DNA of 64,000 nucleotides from Ignavibacteria bacterium UBA7675 (GTDB taxonomy: Bacteria; Bacteroidota; Ignavibacteria; Kapaibacteriales; UB7675). Positions 17,382 through 27,171 of the stretch are shown in pieces. Each line of letters opens with the position of its first letter. Position 1 is the stretch's first letter. The DNA is taken from NCBI GenBank assembly GCA_002483085.1, contig DLHF01000044.1, forward strand, positions 61,803-125,802, in the 5' to 3' direction. The position numbers and the translations under genes were made by a program. The notes below the pieces were generated by a model. It was not told the origin of the DNA and ran no database searches. It saw nothing but the letters and a program-made list of their open reading frames with translations.

Positions 17382-17865
17382 AGCTACCTTCCTTGGATGC
17401 AGAATCTTCGTATGATGCTGCTATGATATATTCCGGTGAATAACGCTCGGTTGATAAGATTACCTGTTTTCCCTTTTGCGTTTGCCCATCCAGCAGAACA
17501 GGTGCCTTCATATTGGCCGACATACCGCCATTGCGGTTGGCCAGCGTTACGATGACGAATACAGCCGTTTCGTCGCTGACCAAGCTGTCGGGAATCCTGT
17601 AGCTCAGGTCGAGAATAAGCGGATTGAGCACAGGAAAGCCGATAGATGGGTCTTCGATGGAGAGAAGCCATTTTAAAGGCTCCGTACCTTCTTCGCTGAT
17701 AAGAACGAATTCGCGGAATGTCTCAAAGCCGAACAGACCGTCGGGAAAAGTAAAAATATATGCCGGCTCGACGACGATCTCTCCAAATTGGTAAGTTCGG
17801 ATTACTCTGGACCGCTGGCGTTCGGTATCCTGATATCGGGAAGAGCGAGTTGATGCATCCTGCAT
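17362..17865 (-). CDS. fliW: Flagellar assembly factor FliW (CsrA antagonist)
   Basis: The 167-residue protein has the FliW pattern: FPDGLFGFETFREFVLISEEG near residues 40-60, then WLLSIEDPSIGFPVLNP and the NMKAPVLLD motif near residue 122. FliW binds CsrA and flagellin and so sets flagellin translation. Its 3' end overlaps the csrA start by 20 bases (17362-17381). It has about 25 extra polar N-terminal residues. Upstream lies motB, 128 bases away on the same strand. Confidence 0.94.
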   Translation of the reverse strand: MQDASTRSSRYQDTERQRSRVIRTYQFGEIVVEPAYIFTFPDGLFGFETFREFVLISEEGTEPLKWLLSIEDPSIGFPVLNPLILDLSYRIPDSLVSDETAVFVIVTLANRNGGMSANMKAPVLLDGQTQKGKQVILSTERYSPEYIIAASYEDSASKEGSYAGTIA

Positions 17866-17993
17866 AACGTGTATATCCTCGAAGAAGATGGAGATAAAGC
17901 TATAATACTTCTGGTTAATTTCAAAAAATCTTTACTGTTCAGCCGCGCTTGCACAGCTTTTTAAGTCCCGTCTGTGCTGCCGACAATTGATAC

Positions 17994-18794
17994 TTATCTA
18001 TTATCGGACGCTGTTGCCGTATCTGAAGTCCATGTTTCTCCTTCTGTTGTGATATATCCTTCGTCGGTTGGAATATTTTGCGGTAGCTCCTTAATGTTGA
18101 TTTCTACACGCCGGTTTCGCGCCCTTCCCTCCGCTTCGTCGTTAGAGGCAATTGGCCTTTCTGAACCGTACCCGCTAATAGTTAAGTGCGTTTGCGGCAT
18201 GCCACTGCGAATACAATAATAGGCTACAGTAAGGGCGCGCTGTACCGAGAGATGCCAATTGGACTCATAGCGGAATGAGCGGATTGGCATGTCGTCGGTA
18301 TGACCCTCGACGATGATATTCTGCTTGATGCCTCGCAAAATTGCCGATATGGAGTCGAGCGAGCGGAGTGCGCCTTGTTGAATTTCCGACTCGCCCGAAT
18401 CAAATAGCAGCTTTTCGGAGAGCCTAATCGTAAGCCCGTTTGGGGTGCGCTCTAATGCCACTGTACCCGATGCCGTTAAGTCCTGCATAGCCTCCGTCAC
18501 TTCTTGGTTTATCTGATCGAGTGTCTTTTCTGCACCGGCAGGGAACATAGGCTGTGGAATTCCCTGCTGGCCGGGCATGACACCATTGCTCTTGTCAGGC
18601 TGGGCATCGCTGTTGAAGTATTTGTTAATGGCCGATGCGTACTCTTTGTACTTGCTGTTGTCTACCTGAGCCGATGCATAGAGGATTACAAACAGCCCCA
18701 GAAGCAGCGTAATCAGGTCGGCATAGGTAAGAAGATAGCGTTCGGAATTAGAGCCATGCCCTTCATCACGTGAAGATGACCGGCGTTTTTGCAT
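17994..18794 (-). CDS. motB: Flagellar motor stator protein MotB
   Basis: The product of about 266 residues has a basic N-terminus, one membrane segment with the proton-channel Asp in TYADLITLLLGLFVILY, a linker, and an OmpA-like peptidoglycan-binding domain with EGHTDDMPI, the YESNWHLSVQRAL helix and GYGSERPIASN followed by RNRRVEI. This is the MotB layout. MotA is not adjacent in the window, which is unusual. I start at ATG 18794; GTG at 18803 would add three residues. The C-terminus has a ~25-residue Thr/Asp-rich tail. It precedes fliW-csrA-response regulator on the same strand. Confidence 0.9.
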   Translation of the reverse strand: MQKRRSSSRDEGHGSNSERYLLTYADLITLLLGLFVILYASAQVDNSKYKEYASAINKYFNSDAQPDKSNGVMPGQQGIPQPMFPAGAEKTLDQINQEVTEAMQDLTASGTVALERTPNGLTIRLSEKLLFDSGESEIQQGALRSLDSISAILRGIKQNIIVEGHTDDMPIRSFRYESNWHLSVQRALTVAYYCIRSGMPQTHLTISGYGSERPIASNDEAEGRARNRRVEINIKELPQNIPTDEGYITTEGETWTSDTATASDNR

Positions 18795-18870
18795 GTTTTG
18801 CACTACATCGTTACAATATGCTGTTAGGAAAATAGTAGTTGTGCTATCAAGCCGGAAATTGAATCTTCAT

Positions 18871-18905
18871 AAAAAAGCGGTACTCTCCTGTCGGAAAATA
18901 CCGCT
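18871..18905 (-). terminator. Rho-independent terminator after the Asp-box secreted protein gene
   Basis: AGCGGTA (18876-18882) pairs with TACCGCT (18899-18905). On the minus strand the hairpin is followed by TTTTTT (18876-18871). It lies downstream of the stop at 18926. Confidence 0.8.
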
Positions 18906-18925
18906 CGTTCTCTTATGCAACTGCA

Positions 18926-21900
18926 TTAGCGCAGGAGGATAATATTATGCGAAGCTATCGGCCTGTTGTCGATGGAGAATACCGCAGTATAGACACCGCT
19001 GGCGAGTTGTGCGCCGCGCAATACCAACGAGTGCTCTCCCGCGCCTGTTACGCCGTCGTGTAACAGTGCTACACGATTGCCACCAGCACTAACTACTTCC
19101 ACGCGCAAATGGCTTTCACGGCTCAGCGTAAAGCCAATAGTGGCGTTTTCGCTGAAAGGATTGGGTGCCAGCTTTTCGATAGACAAAAGATCGGATGTGC
19201 CCGGTTGTTCCTCGCGTACATCGGTCTCAATTTCAAAACCAGCGGTTTTGTATATACTTCCTTCAAAGTCAGATATCCAGAATGTTTTGTCGGCAGGGTC
19301 GAATTCAATGCCGCGAGCGTTGATTGTTCCAGTATTGGTACGCAGGTCCATACGGCGTACTTCAGCAACGTCACCAACACCGAATTGCACATTGTACGCA
19401 CCCTGTAGCGAGTTGCCCGAGAAATCAGTAGAAGCCTGGTAACAATTGCCATTGCCGTCGTTGCACAAACCGCGTGGGCCATAGTATTTCTGGAATGGGT
19501 TGCTTTTTTCTTCAAATTTTTCGCCCGACTCTGGATTGGTCCAGAACAGCTTTCGCGTGTCTCGGTCGCTTGCCAGCAGTTGGCCATCTATCCATGTAAG
19601 CCCCACTGGATATTTTGTGCAGGGGCTGTCGAACTGGCGCAATAGTTGGCCGCTGGTCGACAACACGAGGATTTTACCGCCGTTGGGTGTTGAAGAGCGA
19701 TTGAGCTTGTGCACGTATAGGGTCTGTGTGGCACGATCCATAGTAATGTCGGTATAAAGACTGTCGCCGTCCGGAATTTCAAACGAGGACTCAACCTGGA
19801 AGGTGATGGAGTTGAGCTTGTATATTTTATTGCCGTAAAAGCTCGTTGTCCAGAGGCCGCCCTTGCCGTCGTATGCGAGGCCATATGCTACATGGTTCAC
19901 CGACGACTGGGAGAGCACCGAGCCGGGAGTAAATTTGTTGATAGCAAAGGTTTTGGAAATGAGAGGCGAACCGCCGCCGTTGGGCGTGATGCGTACACGT
20001 GCTGTAATTGTCGGCCTGTCGGGAATTTGCCAGCGCAGGTAGTTACCTGTTGCAGCTTCGGCCAGTGTTGTCCATTGTGCTCCGTCGTCGATAGAATATT
20101 CTACCTTTACACTGCCCGAAAAGCCGTACCAAGAGATGACCTGCGAGGATTGAGCATTGTAGTTCTCTCCTCCTGCAGGCGATGTGATGCCTATTTCTTC
20201 TACTGGTGTTGTAGGTACATCGACTTCCCACATCGAGCGTCCGTGGGTTGCTGCTCTCAATACGCGTGTCCCTACGTGAAATTCGAGGTCAGCCACATGG
20301 GTTCTCGGCAGACCTTTGCCAAAGGGTATCCAGGAGTTGCCGCCGTCGTAGGTGACAAAAACACCGATATCTGTCCCTGCGAACAAAATATTTTCATTAT
20401 CGGGGTCGAGTGCAAGCGAGCCGCAGGGAATATCGGGCAGCGGTTTGCCGACGTCGATCCAGGAGTTGCCACCATCTGTTGTTTTGAATACATGGCTCGT
20501 ACCGAAGCCCGCTATACTCACATAAAAAGTATTGGCGTCGGTTGGAGATGGTACAATATCTGTTACAAAACGCTTGGGAAGGCCGTTGTCGCCCGCGTTC
20601 ATCCAGTTGTCGCCGCCGTCCCGAGAGAGCAAAAACTCACCCCGTGATGTGCCGATAAAGATTGTGTAACCACCCCCGGCATACGATACCGCAATGGCCG
20701 AAATAGAGCCCTGAAGCCCGGTCGGGCCAGGCAAGGGAGTCCAGTCGTTGCCGCCATCAGCGGAGAAATAAAGGCGTCTGCGCCCGTGATATAAAATATT
20801 ATTGTCCTGCGGATCCATGATATGCGGCGAGATAAACAGCGGTGCGTCGACATCTTTGGCAGGGAGAGGAAGGTAGGTAGCTGAAGGACTATTGACATTC
20901 TTTTTCCACATTTGTCCCTCTTGAATGGAGCCGTAGATAATATCAGGGTTGCCATGATCAACAACAACGTATCCTCCATCTGCGCCATTCATGGCTCTCC
21001 AATTTGGTACATTGCCCACGCTGCCTTGGGTTCCATTGTCTTGTGCGCCGCCGTAGTTGACATTGGCCGCGCTCTGGTCTACACCCATTTTATAAAACTG
21101 TGTAATGGCGAGCCCGTTATTAATGGCCGTCCAGTTGTATCCACCATCCTTGCTTACATACATACCGCCATCGTTGCCGAGGTAGATTGTCTTGGGTTCA
21201 GATGGCGCAAACGCGATGCAGTGCTGGTCGGGGTGGACGTTACCGCCGCTGTACACAAATGTTACATTATTCCACTTACTGCCATCTAAAGTGCGAAACA
21301 CGTCGATACCACCTGCAAAGGCAATGTCGGGGTCGGTGGGGCTCACCTCAATAAAATGGTTATAAAAGCCCTGATTATTGAAAAAAGCCGCATTGCCCGA
21401 TAAGAATAAATCCCACTTTTCTCCGGCGTTTGTCGATTTGTAAATCTCGGCAGTTTCCACCCGCTCTGTTTCCGATACGATTTCGTATCGCACGATAAGG
21501 CAGTACAGCACAGAAGGATTGGATTTCGATACCTGTACCGACACCCGGCCCACGTTGAAGGTTGGGAAACCATTGCCGAGGAATTCAAAGTTATTGCCGC
21601 CGTCGCCGGAGTGGTACACGCCCTCGCCAGTAACGCCGATGTAGACATCGTTTTGCGTCTGGTAGCTAATACTTACGTCGGATACCGGTCCATTAAACGT
21701 TTTTTGCCAGTTTTTTCCGCCATCAGTGGTTTTGTAGAAGCCCGCGCCGTTTTTTACAGCTCCTGCCACGATAAAATCGGAGTTGAGGGGGTGCACGTGT
21801 ATTTTCGAGAAAGCGCCTACGTTCGCAAGGCCAACATGCGACCATGTAGAGCCGCCGTCGGTGGATTTATAGATGCCATTGCCGAGGTAGGCATCGATGC

Positions 21901-22435
21901 TCGCTTCGATCTCTCCAGTAGCTGCCCATAGGACATTGGGATTGCTGGGGTCTAATGCCAGCGAGCCAAACGCACTGGCGTTCTGATTGTCGAAAATTGG
22001 TGTCCAAGTCTCGCCGCCGTTGGTTGTATGCCATGCACCGCCTGCTGCCGTTCCTATATATACATTATTTGGGTCGGTTGGATGCACGACAATAGAGCGC
22101 ACGCGCCCACCCACATTGTATGGGCCAATGGAACGCCATTGAGGCTGATCTGCCAGCACATTGGGGCCCTTGCCCTGTGTAGCTGTCATGCGGTCCATTT
22201 GCTCAAGAGCTTTCACTCTCGCATTCTGCGGGATGCGAGTGTACGGATAATTCCGCTGCTCATAGAAATATACTTCGCGCTTTTTGGGTTTTACGTTGGG
22301 AATAGAACGGTAGTACTCCAACTGCTGCTTGTCTACCTGTTCTGCATCAGTTTCATCAGTTGCCCACAGCGGTGGGCAAAGAGCAGCAATGCTTATTGCA
22401 ATGGCCCACAGGAAAAGGAAGGAACGCTTAGGCAT
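18926..22435 (-). CDS. Secreted Asp-box (BNR/sortilin-like) repeat protein with T9SS sorting domain
   Basis: The 1169-residue protein has a signal peptide (ending ALCPPLWA near residue 25), then about nine Asp-box motifs of the S/T-x-D-G-G-x-x-W type (for example TTNGGETWTP, STDGGSTWSH, SADGGNDWTP, TYDGGNSWIP), which build beta-propellers as in sialidases and VPS10/sortilin proteins. An Ig-like segment (ITSPAGGENY) and a second propeller-like region (VAYGLAYDGKGGLW) follow. The last ~80 residues (LAPNPFSENATIGF ... GVYTAVFSID) are a type-A T9SS sorting domain. No sialidase catalytic Arg triad is evident to me, so a binding or peptidase-associated role is as likely. It ends at its own terminator. 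Confidence 0.85.
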   Translation of the reverse strand: MPKRSFLFLWAIAISIAALCPPLWATDETDAEQVDKQQLEYYRSIPNVKPKKREVYFYEQRNYPYTRIPQNARVKALEQMDRMTATQGKGPNVLADQPQWRSIGPYNVGGRVRSIVVHPTDPNNVYIGTAAGGAWHTTNGGETWTPIFDNQNASAFGSLALDPSNPNVLWAATGEIEASIDAYLGNGIYKSTDGGSTWSHVGLANVGAFSKIHVHPLNSDFIVAGAVKNGAGFYKTTDGGKNWQKTFNGPVSDVSISYQTQNDVYIGVTGEGVYHSGDGGNNFEFLGNGFPTFNVGRVSVQVSKSNPSVLYCLIVRYEIVSETERVETAEIYKSTNAGEKWDLFLSGNAAFFNNQGFYNHFIEVSPTDPDIAFAGGIDVFRTLDGSKWNNVTFVYSGGNVHPDQHCIAFAPSEPKTIYLGNDGGMYVSKDGGYNWTAINNGLAITQFYKMGVDQSAANVNYGGAQDNGTQGSVGNVPNWRAMNGADGGYVVVDHGNPDIIYGSIQEGQMWKKNVNSPSATYLPLPAKDVDAPLFISPHIMDPQDNNILYHGRRRLYFSADGGNDWTPLPGPTGLQGSISAIAVSYAGGGYTIFIGTSRGEFLLSRDGGDNWMNAGDNGLPKRFVTDIVPSPTDANTFYVSIAGFGTSHVFKTTDGGNSWIDVGKPLPDIPCGSLALDPDNENILFAGTDIGVFVTYDGGNSWIPFGKGLPRTHVADLEFHVGTRVLRAATHGRSMWEVDVPTTPVEEIGITSPAGGENYNAQSSQVISWYGFSGSVKVEYSIDDGAQWTTLAEAATGNYLRWQIPDRPTITARVRITPNGGGSPLISKTFAINKFTPGSVLSQSSVNHVAYGLAYDGKGGLWTTSFYGNKIYKLNSITFQVESSFEIPDGDSLYTDITMDRATQTLYVHKLNRSSTPNGGKILVLSTSGQLLRQFDSPCTKYPVGLTWIDGQLLASDRDTRKLFWTNPESGEKFEEKSNPFQKYYGPRGLCNDGNGNCYQASTDFSGNSLQGAYNVQFGVGDVAEVRRMDLRTNTGTINARGIEFDPADKTFWISDFEGSIYKTAGFEIETDVREEQPGTSDLLSIEKLAPNPFSENATIGFTLSRESHLRVEVVSAGGNRVALLHDGVTGAGEHSLVLRGAQLASGVYTAVFSIDNRPIASHNIILLR

Positions 22436-22544
22436 AGATGACCTCTCTTAAGTGGAAAACTGACATGTCTTGAATCCAGCAAACTGTATATTGAGAAAAA
22501 AACAAGTGAAATTCAAGAGCTTTTTGCTGTCTCCCCTATCGCTG

Positions 22545-24080
22545 TCAGTCTATCGTCGAAATATCGCGCTCAATCTGAAATATAAGCCACTCGCGGAAGT
22601 CGTAATCGGTAAATACTTTTGCCCGGTCGATTGATGCACGTGCTTTCTGCTGATTACCTTGTGCGGCATACACCTGGGACATCCGAAAATACGACCAAGG
22701 TACAAGCCAGCGCTCGGCTTCCGGGTTGATCTGTATTACTTTTTGATATGCCGATAGAGCCTCGTCGGGGCGGCCAGTCTGGCGCATTGCTTCGCCAATA
22801 TGGTACTGTGCTTCGGCTTGCTGCTCTTTTGTTGTTCCACTGGCCTGTACCAACGAGCGCAGAAGTGGTTCGCCCTGTTCAAACTGTAGCGACTCGATAT
22901 TATTAACTCCGCGCACGAGCTGGATTTCCCGCTCCGACATGGGCGTACCGATACAGTTTTTTGCCCTGCGCACAGCGTATCGGTCTTCGGCTGTTATGGG
23001 TGTGCATTTTGTTGTACGCTCGTAGAGCTGCACGGCAAAGCTGCGATTGCCCAGCATTTCATTGCTTTGGGCGAGGCGAAACAGACCAATAGCCTTGAAC
23101 GAGCTTCCGGTATTTGCTTTGATAAATTTTTGCATGGCGAGCCTAGAGTTGTTGAAGTCGTTCAGCCGGAAGTACGCTTCGCCCATGCGGAAGTTGGAAT
23201 ACACAGTGAACTGCCGGAAGTTGGTGTTGGAAAGAGTGAGCACCTTTTTGTAGTAGCCGATTGCGTTGTCCATTTTCTTGAGCTGTGCTTCGATATTGCC
23301 AAGCGCGTAGAGCAGAGGGATGTTGTTCGGGTATTTGGCCAGTAGCCCCTTCAGATAGCCGAGTCCAGTGCTGTAATCGCCCCGGTAGTACACATGCAAG
23401 AGGCCTAGTACCATCCGTGCGTCGTTGCGCGCATACTGCGCCTTTTCCGCTGCTATTTGCAATTGCTTCAGCCCTTTTTCCTTATTACCCGATATACCTG
23501 CGAGATTCATTACTGTACGCGAGGCTTCAGGAAGCGCACCAATAAGGAAATTGAAGATACCCATGCCGAGATACGCTTCGTACTGGTTGGGGTCTTGTTC
23601 CAGTGTTTCGGAAAGGTAGTTGTAGCAGTTGCGAGCATCCCACGATGCTTTCAGGAAGTTTTCTGCCTGAATGTTTGCCATAGCGCGATAGCCGTAGATA
23701 GCGCCGATATAAGTGCGGGCGAGCGAATTGCGCGGATCCTTGTCCACAGCTTCTTCGGCTACTTCAATCATCCTGTCGCTTTCGCTGATAAATCTTCTGA
23801 GCTCGTCGTCGTTTTTGTCGAATAAGTATTTCCACAGGTGGATGGATGCGCGGAAGTAGTAGCCAGTCGGGTCGTCGGGCTGCTGCTTTACCAGTGCGTC
23901 GAAGATGGTTCGGGCGTCGTCGAAACGCATGTCGTACATAGCGTCGATGCCCGTAAGCACCTGTTGCTGCACAGCCGCTGTGCCCGGCGGGGAAGCAGAA
24001 GCTGCCTTCGCTGGAAGCCGCCATGTGCAAACAAAGACAAGCAAAAGAAAGGCCGGTACAAGCGTGCGCAACAGATTCAT
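22545..24080 (-). CDS. Exported tetratricopeptide-repeat protein
   Basis: The 511-residue protein has an N-terminal signal peptide or anchor (TLVPAFLLLVFVCTW, ending near ALA-like KAAS) and several TPR units: an N-terminal block around residues 50-150, a middle block with LLYALGNIEAQLKKMDNAIGY, and a C-terminal block AQYHIGEAMRQTGRPDEALSAY, KARASIDRAKVF. TPRs mediate protein-protein contacts, so the location is probably periplasmic or outer-membrane associated. It lies 109 bases upstream of the Asp-box gene on the same strand and 172 bases downstream of the last export permease. The function is not recognisable. Confidence 0.8.
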   Translation of the reverse strand: MNLLRTLVPAFLLLVFVCTWRLPAKAASASPPGTAAVQQQVLTGIDAMYDMRFDDARTIFDALVKQQPDDPTGYYFRASIHLWKYLFDKNDDELRRFISESDRMIEVAEEAVDKDPRNSLARTYIGAIYGYRAMANIQAENFLKASWDARNCYNYLSETLEQDPNQYEAYLGMGIFNFLIGALPEASRTVMNLAGISGNKEKGLKQLQIAAEKAQYARNDARMVLGLLHVYYRGDYSTGLGYLKGLLAKYPNNIPLLYALGNIEAQLKKMDNAIGYYKKVLTLSNTNFRQFTVYSNFRMGEAYFRLNDFNNSRLAMQKFIKANTGSSFKAIGLFRLAQSNEMLGNRSFAVQLYERTTKCTPITAEDRYAVRRAKNCIGTPMSEREIQLVRGVNNIESLQFEQGEPLLRSLVQASGTTKEQQAEAQYHIGEAMRQTGRPDEALSAYQKVIQINPEAERWLVPWSYFRMSQVYAAQGNQQKARASIDRAKVFTDYDFREWLIFQIERDISTID

Positions 24081-24252
24081 ACAGATGTAGGTTGGGGTAC
24101 ATATATCGCGAGCGCCTCTTTAAACGATCACCGGCCTGCTTTAGTGAGAGATATTGTAAAGTTGGTGCAGTTCAGCAAAAGTACATAGTTCCACTGTGGA
24201 GTTCCTGCGCTTCGGTCTCCGTAATGAGCCGTCCAATAGAGCGGCTCTGCGA

Positions 24253-25485
24253 TTATTCGTATCTCAGTGCTTCAATCGGATCGAGCTGAGCTGCTTTCCA
24301 TGCCGGATACAGGCCAAATACTATGCCGAGCACTGTGCAGATGATCACGCTGCCAGCCACCCAGAGCCAGGGCACAGCAAGGCTGATATGAATAGCCGCG
24401 CTCAGAATAGCTCCGCCCGCTATGCCGAGTATCACCCCGATAACACCGCCGAATTGGCACAGAGTGATTGCCTCTATAATAAATTGGAGAACAATGGCCT
24501 TTTTTCGCGCGCCGATAGCTTTGCGCACGCCGATTTCCCGCGTTCGCTCCTTTACCGAAACAAGCATAATATTCATAATACCTACGCCTGCAGCCAGCAG
24601 AGCAAAGATGCCCGATGCTAATCCAAAAAACTCAAGATACTGCGAAAAGCTGGCAAACTGGTTGGTGAGCGATTCGTTGGTCTCTATCTCAAAGTCGTTG
24701 TCTTCACCGGGCGCTACATTGCGAATTGAGCGCAAACTGCCAATGGCTTCGTCGATTGTTGCCGGAAGCGCCTGGAGATTAGTTGCCTGGATATAGACTT
24801 TTACGCTCTGGCGCTGCTGGTTAGCAAAAGCGCCGAGATACAATGAGATAGGAATAATGACCTGATTATCTTGGCTGCGCCCGAGTATGGCGCCTTTGCT
24901 TTCTATAATGCCTACAACAGTGAATACGCGCGAACGAATGCGGATTTCGTTGTTCAATGCAGAACTTCGCGGAAACAGCTTGGCTGCTACGTCGGAGCCA
25001 ATGAGCGCCACCGCGCGGTTGAGCAAAAGGTCTTGTTCCGTAAAAGCACGTCCGCTGGCAATACCAATGTCGTTGGTAATAAAGTATGCTGGATCTGTGC
25101 CGTACAGCGTTACGTTGGGGTCGGTCGATAGATTGTCTGCTTCTATAATGGCATTCATCGACGACACCATTGTGCCGATGTTTTCGGCAAGTGTCATACG
25201 CTCTATGAGCTCCCGTGCTTGGCTGTATGTCAGGTCCTTGCGGCGTGCGTATTTGCGCCTTTGCTCTCTGCTGAAGGTAAGCGATGGACGCTCAGTCACC
25301 GCAAATGTGTTCTGGCCAAGCGATGTGAGCTCCGTCGATACCGATGTGTCGAGCGACGACACGGCTGTGCCCGCGCCAATAATCGCAAAAATTCCGATGG
25401 CGATGCTTAGCAGAGTAAGGCTCGTGCGCAGAGCATTGGATCGCACTGCTTCTATGGCCATTCGTATGGATTCTATAATATTCAT
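24253..25485 (-). CDS. MacB/FtsX-type ABC transporter permease (fourth permease)
   Basis: The 410-residue protein has the MacB permease layout: membrane segment 1 near residues 20-45 (TSLTLLSIAIGIFAIIGAGTAV), a large periplasmic core, and three C-terminal segments starting after LEFFGLASGIFALLAAG, with the FtsX signature ERTREIGVRKAIGARKKAI. It lacks an ATPase domain and must use a separate nucleotide-binding subunit; the only one nearby is at 29703-30428. It begins 9 bases after the stop of the third permease, so the two form one unit. It closely resembles the second permease (27172-28407), suggesting that the permease pair was duplicated. Confidence 0.9.
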   Translation of the reverse strand: MNIIESIRMAIEAVRSNALRTSLTLLSIAIGIFAIIGAGTAVSSLDTSVSTELTSLGQNTFAVTERPSLTFSREQRRKYARRKDLTYSQARELIERMTLAENIGTMVSSMNAIIEADNLSTDPNVTLYGTDPAYFITNDIGIASGRAFTEQDLLLNRAVALIGSDVAAKLFPRSSALNNEIRIRSRVFTVVGIIESKGAILGRSQDNQVIIPISLYLGAFANQQRQSVKVYIQATNLQALPATIDEAIGSLRSIRNVAPGEDNDFEIETNESLTNQFASFSQYLEFFGLASGIFALLAAGVGIMNIMLVSVKERTREIGVRKAIGARKKAIVLQFIIEAITLCQFGGVIGVILGIAGGAILSAAIHISLAVPWLWVAGSVIICTVLGIVFGLYPAWKAAQLDPIEALRYE

Positions 25486-25494
25486 GGTATGCCT

Positions 25495-26733
25495 CTATTC
25501 CTTCCTCAGTGCATCCACAGGGTTCATGCGCGAGGCTCGTAGCGCGGGTAGCATCCCCGCAAGTATGCCCACGATAAGCGCTGTAACAGATGCAATGCCG
25601 AGCATGTTTGGTGGAATAAATGGACTCAGAAACGACGCGCTTTCAAAGCCGATTGTAATAACAAGGATAAGAGCTGAGCACAGGACAAAGCCAGCGAGCG
25701 CACCCGCACAACACAGCATGGTAGACTCTACTAGAAATTGGTATAGTATAGAGCGGCGACGCGCTCCTAACGCTTTGCGTATGCCGATTTCTCGTGTGCG
25801 CTCGGTGACGGAAACAAACATGATGTTCATAATACCGATAATGCCTACCACAAACGACAGTATCGTCATGCCGATGCCAACACCCCATACCGAGAGGCGT
25901 ATATTAGCAAGTGATTCGCGAAAGACTTTAGATTCGTTGATGGAGAAATCGTCGGGGCGTCCCGGTGCAATATTGCGGATCTGGCGCATCAGGCCTCTAG
26001 TTTCAAGCCGTACTTCGTCAAGCCGCTCCTCGCCCCCCGCCTTGACTGCTATGGTCATGCTCCTGTCGGCTCCATATAAGCTGCGAAAGATATTCAGCGG
26101 AATATACACTTGGTTGTCCACGAAGTCCAGCAGCAGTGTGCCCTGCTTTTCCAATGTACCGACTACCGTAAACGTTGTGCCTCGGATTTTTACTGTTTTT
26201 CCTATCGCATTTCCTTCGGAGAATAATGCGTTGACTACATTGTAGCCCAGCACCACCGAGTAGCTGCGGTACGTGTCTTCTACTGGTACGAAAAAACGAC
26301 CCTCGGCGATATTTCCTACGGCGATGTCGGTGTAGCCGCTCAGTGTTCCGACCACAGCTACGCCTTCTACATACTGGTTGCCGCGCTTTATTGTGTTGTT
26401 CCATTGTTGTACCGAGGGCACGGCTGTCTGTGCTGTGGTAAGCCGTTCTATAAGCTGGTCTACTTGGGCGGTGTTGATATTCTTGCGGTTGCGCATATCA
26501 GCCCAGCGGTTTCCACCCGACCAGTCGAATTTATCTACATAGAGTACATCGGTGCCGATGAGCGTAATGGTCTGTTCCAGCGCGCTATCCAAGCCGTTGA
26601 GAGCCCAGCCTGTAAGGATCACAAATGTTACGCCAATTACTACACCAAGAGTCGTTAGAAATGAACGCATCGCATTGGATGCAATGGCCTGTTGTGCTAT
26701 GTGAAATCCTTCAAGAAGCTCGTGCCACAGCAT
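25495..26733 (-). CDS. MacB/FtsX-type ABC transporter permease (third permease)
   Basis: A 412-residue MacB-like permease: first membrane segment at residues 22-50 (FLTTLGVVIGVTFVILTGWAL), periplasmic core with DVLYVDKFDWSGGNRW, and C-terminal FtsX domain with ERTREIGIRKALGARRRSI. It is a close relative of the first permease (28443-29684), which shares YIDKFDWSGQVRW at the same place. It opens a second permease pair that is separated from the first pair by 438 bases, a terminator and a repeat, so it needs its own promoter. Confidence 0.9.
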   Translation of the reverse strand: MLWHELLEGFHIAQQAIASNAMRSFLTTLGVVIGVTFVILTGWALNGLDSALEQTITLIGTDVLYVDKFDWSGGNRWADMRNRKNINTAQVDQLIERLTTAQTAVPSVQQWNNTIKRGNQYVEGVAVVGTLSGYTDIAVGNIAEGRFFVPVEDTYRSYSVVLGYNVVNALFSEGNAIGKTVKIRGTTFTVVGTLEKQGTLLLDFVDNQVYIPLNIFRSLYGADRSMTIAVKAGGEERLDEVRLETRGLMRQIRNIAPGRPDDFSINESKVFRESLANIRLSVWGVGIGMTILSFVVGIIGIMNIMFVSVTERTREIGIRKALGARRRSILYQFLVESTMLCCAGALAGFVLCSALILVITIGFESASFLSPFIPPNMLGIASVTALIVGILAGMLPALRASRMNPVDALRKE

Positions 26734-26866
26734 AGTATTTACCTTGTATAATCAATTGCCTACCGAACTAAAGAGTGGGGTATTCCTCTCACAAAGTTTC
26801 CTCGCCGAGTTGTTTGATGACTATGGCTGTGCACTGTCTTGCCCGGTGTTTGCTCCATGAGTATGT

Positions 26867-26917
26867 GTGGCACGGGCGTCTTCGCTGCGTCTGTGCCGTC
26901 GCTGTCACCGGTCGCAC
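26867..26917 (-). repeat. Dispersed intergenic repeat, copy C (right module, inverted)
   Basis: GTGGCACGGGCGTC and GTCGCTGTCACCGGTCGCAC, read on the plus strand, are the reverse complement of the right modules of copies A, B and F. A short GCCGAAGCACC near 26980 may be a remnant of the left module. Confidence 0.6.
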
Positions 26918-27119
26918 TGCCCGCCGCGTCTCTTTCTGTCGTCCGCGCGTTGTTTTTATATGAACCAAGCAACAGCGTGTGCACAAGCCGAAGCACCACG
27001 AGCCATCCTTGTGCCAGTGCCAACGCGCTGCCCTGTATGCACAACTTCTGCTTGGAGTGTCGCGACTGTATTCTTTCAAATAGCCAAATAGTGCTTCGAC
27101 TCCTGCATCTGCCCTAGCG

Positions 27120-27154
27120 TTTAAACACAAAAGGCTCCCTGTGATAGGAGCCTT
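27120..27154 (-). terminator. Terminator after the second export permease
   Basis: AAGGCTCC (27131-27138) pairs with GGAGCCTT (27147-27154). On the minus strand the hairpin is followed by TTTTGTGTTTAA. It ends the tolC-adaptor-ATPase-permease transcript after the gene at 27172. Confidence 0.8.
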
Positions 27155-27171
27155 GTAATGTGGAGTGTAGA

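Larger units (their letters stand above)
26734..27171. other. 438-base gap splitting the permease pairs
   Basis: The gap holds repeat copy C (26867-26917), GC-rich sequence of unclear origin (about 26920-27120) and a minus-strand terminator (27129-27154). I see no gene. A promoter for the downstream permease pair must lie here, but no clear box is visible. Confidence 0.6.

Noticed and set aside
24198..24226. Short CTGCGCTTCGGTCTCCG near the TPR gene, resembling the left module of the repeat
   Set aside because: Too short to separate from chance; not counted as a seventh copy.
24226..24247. GAGCCG/CGGCTC hairpin downstream of the fourth permease
   Set aside because: No T-run follows, so I do not call it a terminator; it may be chance or part of an RNA end.
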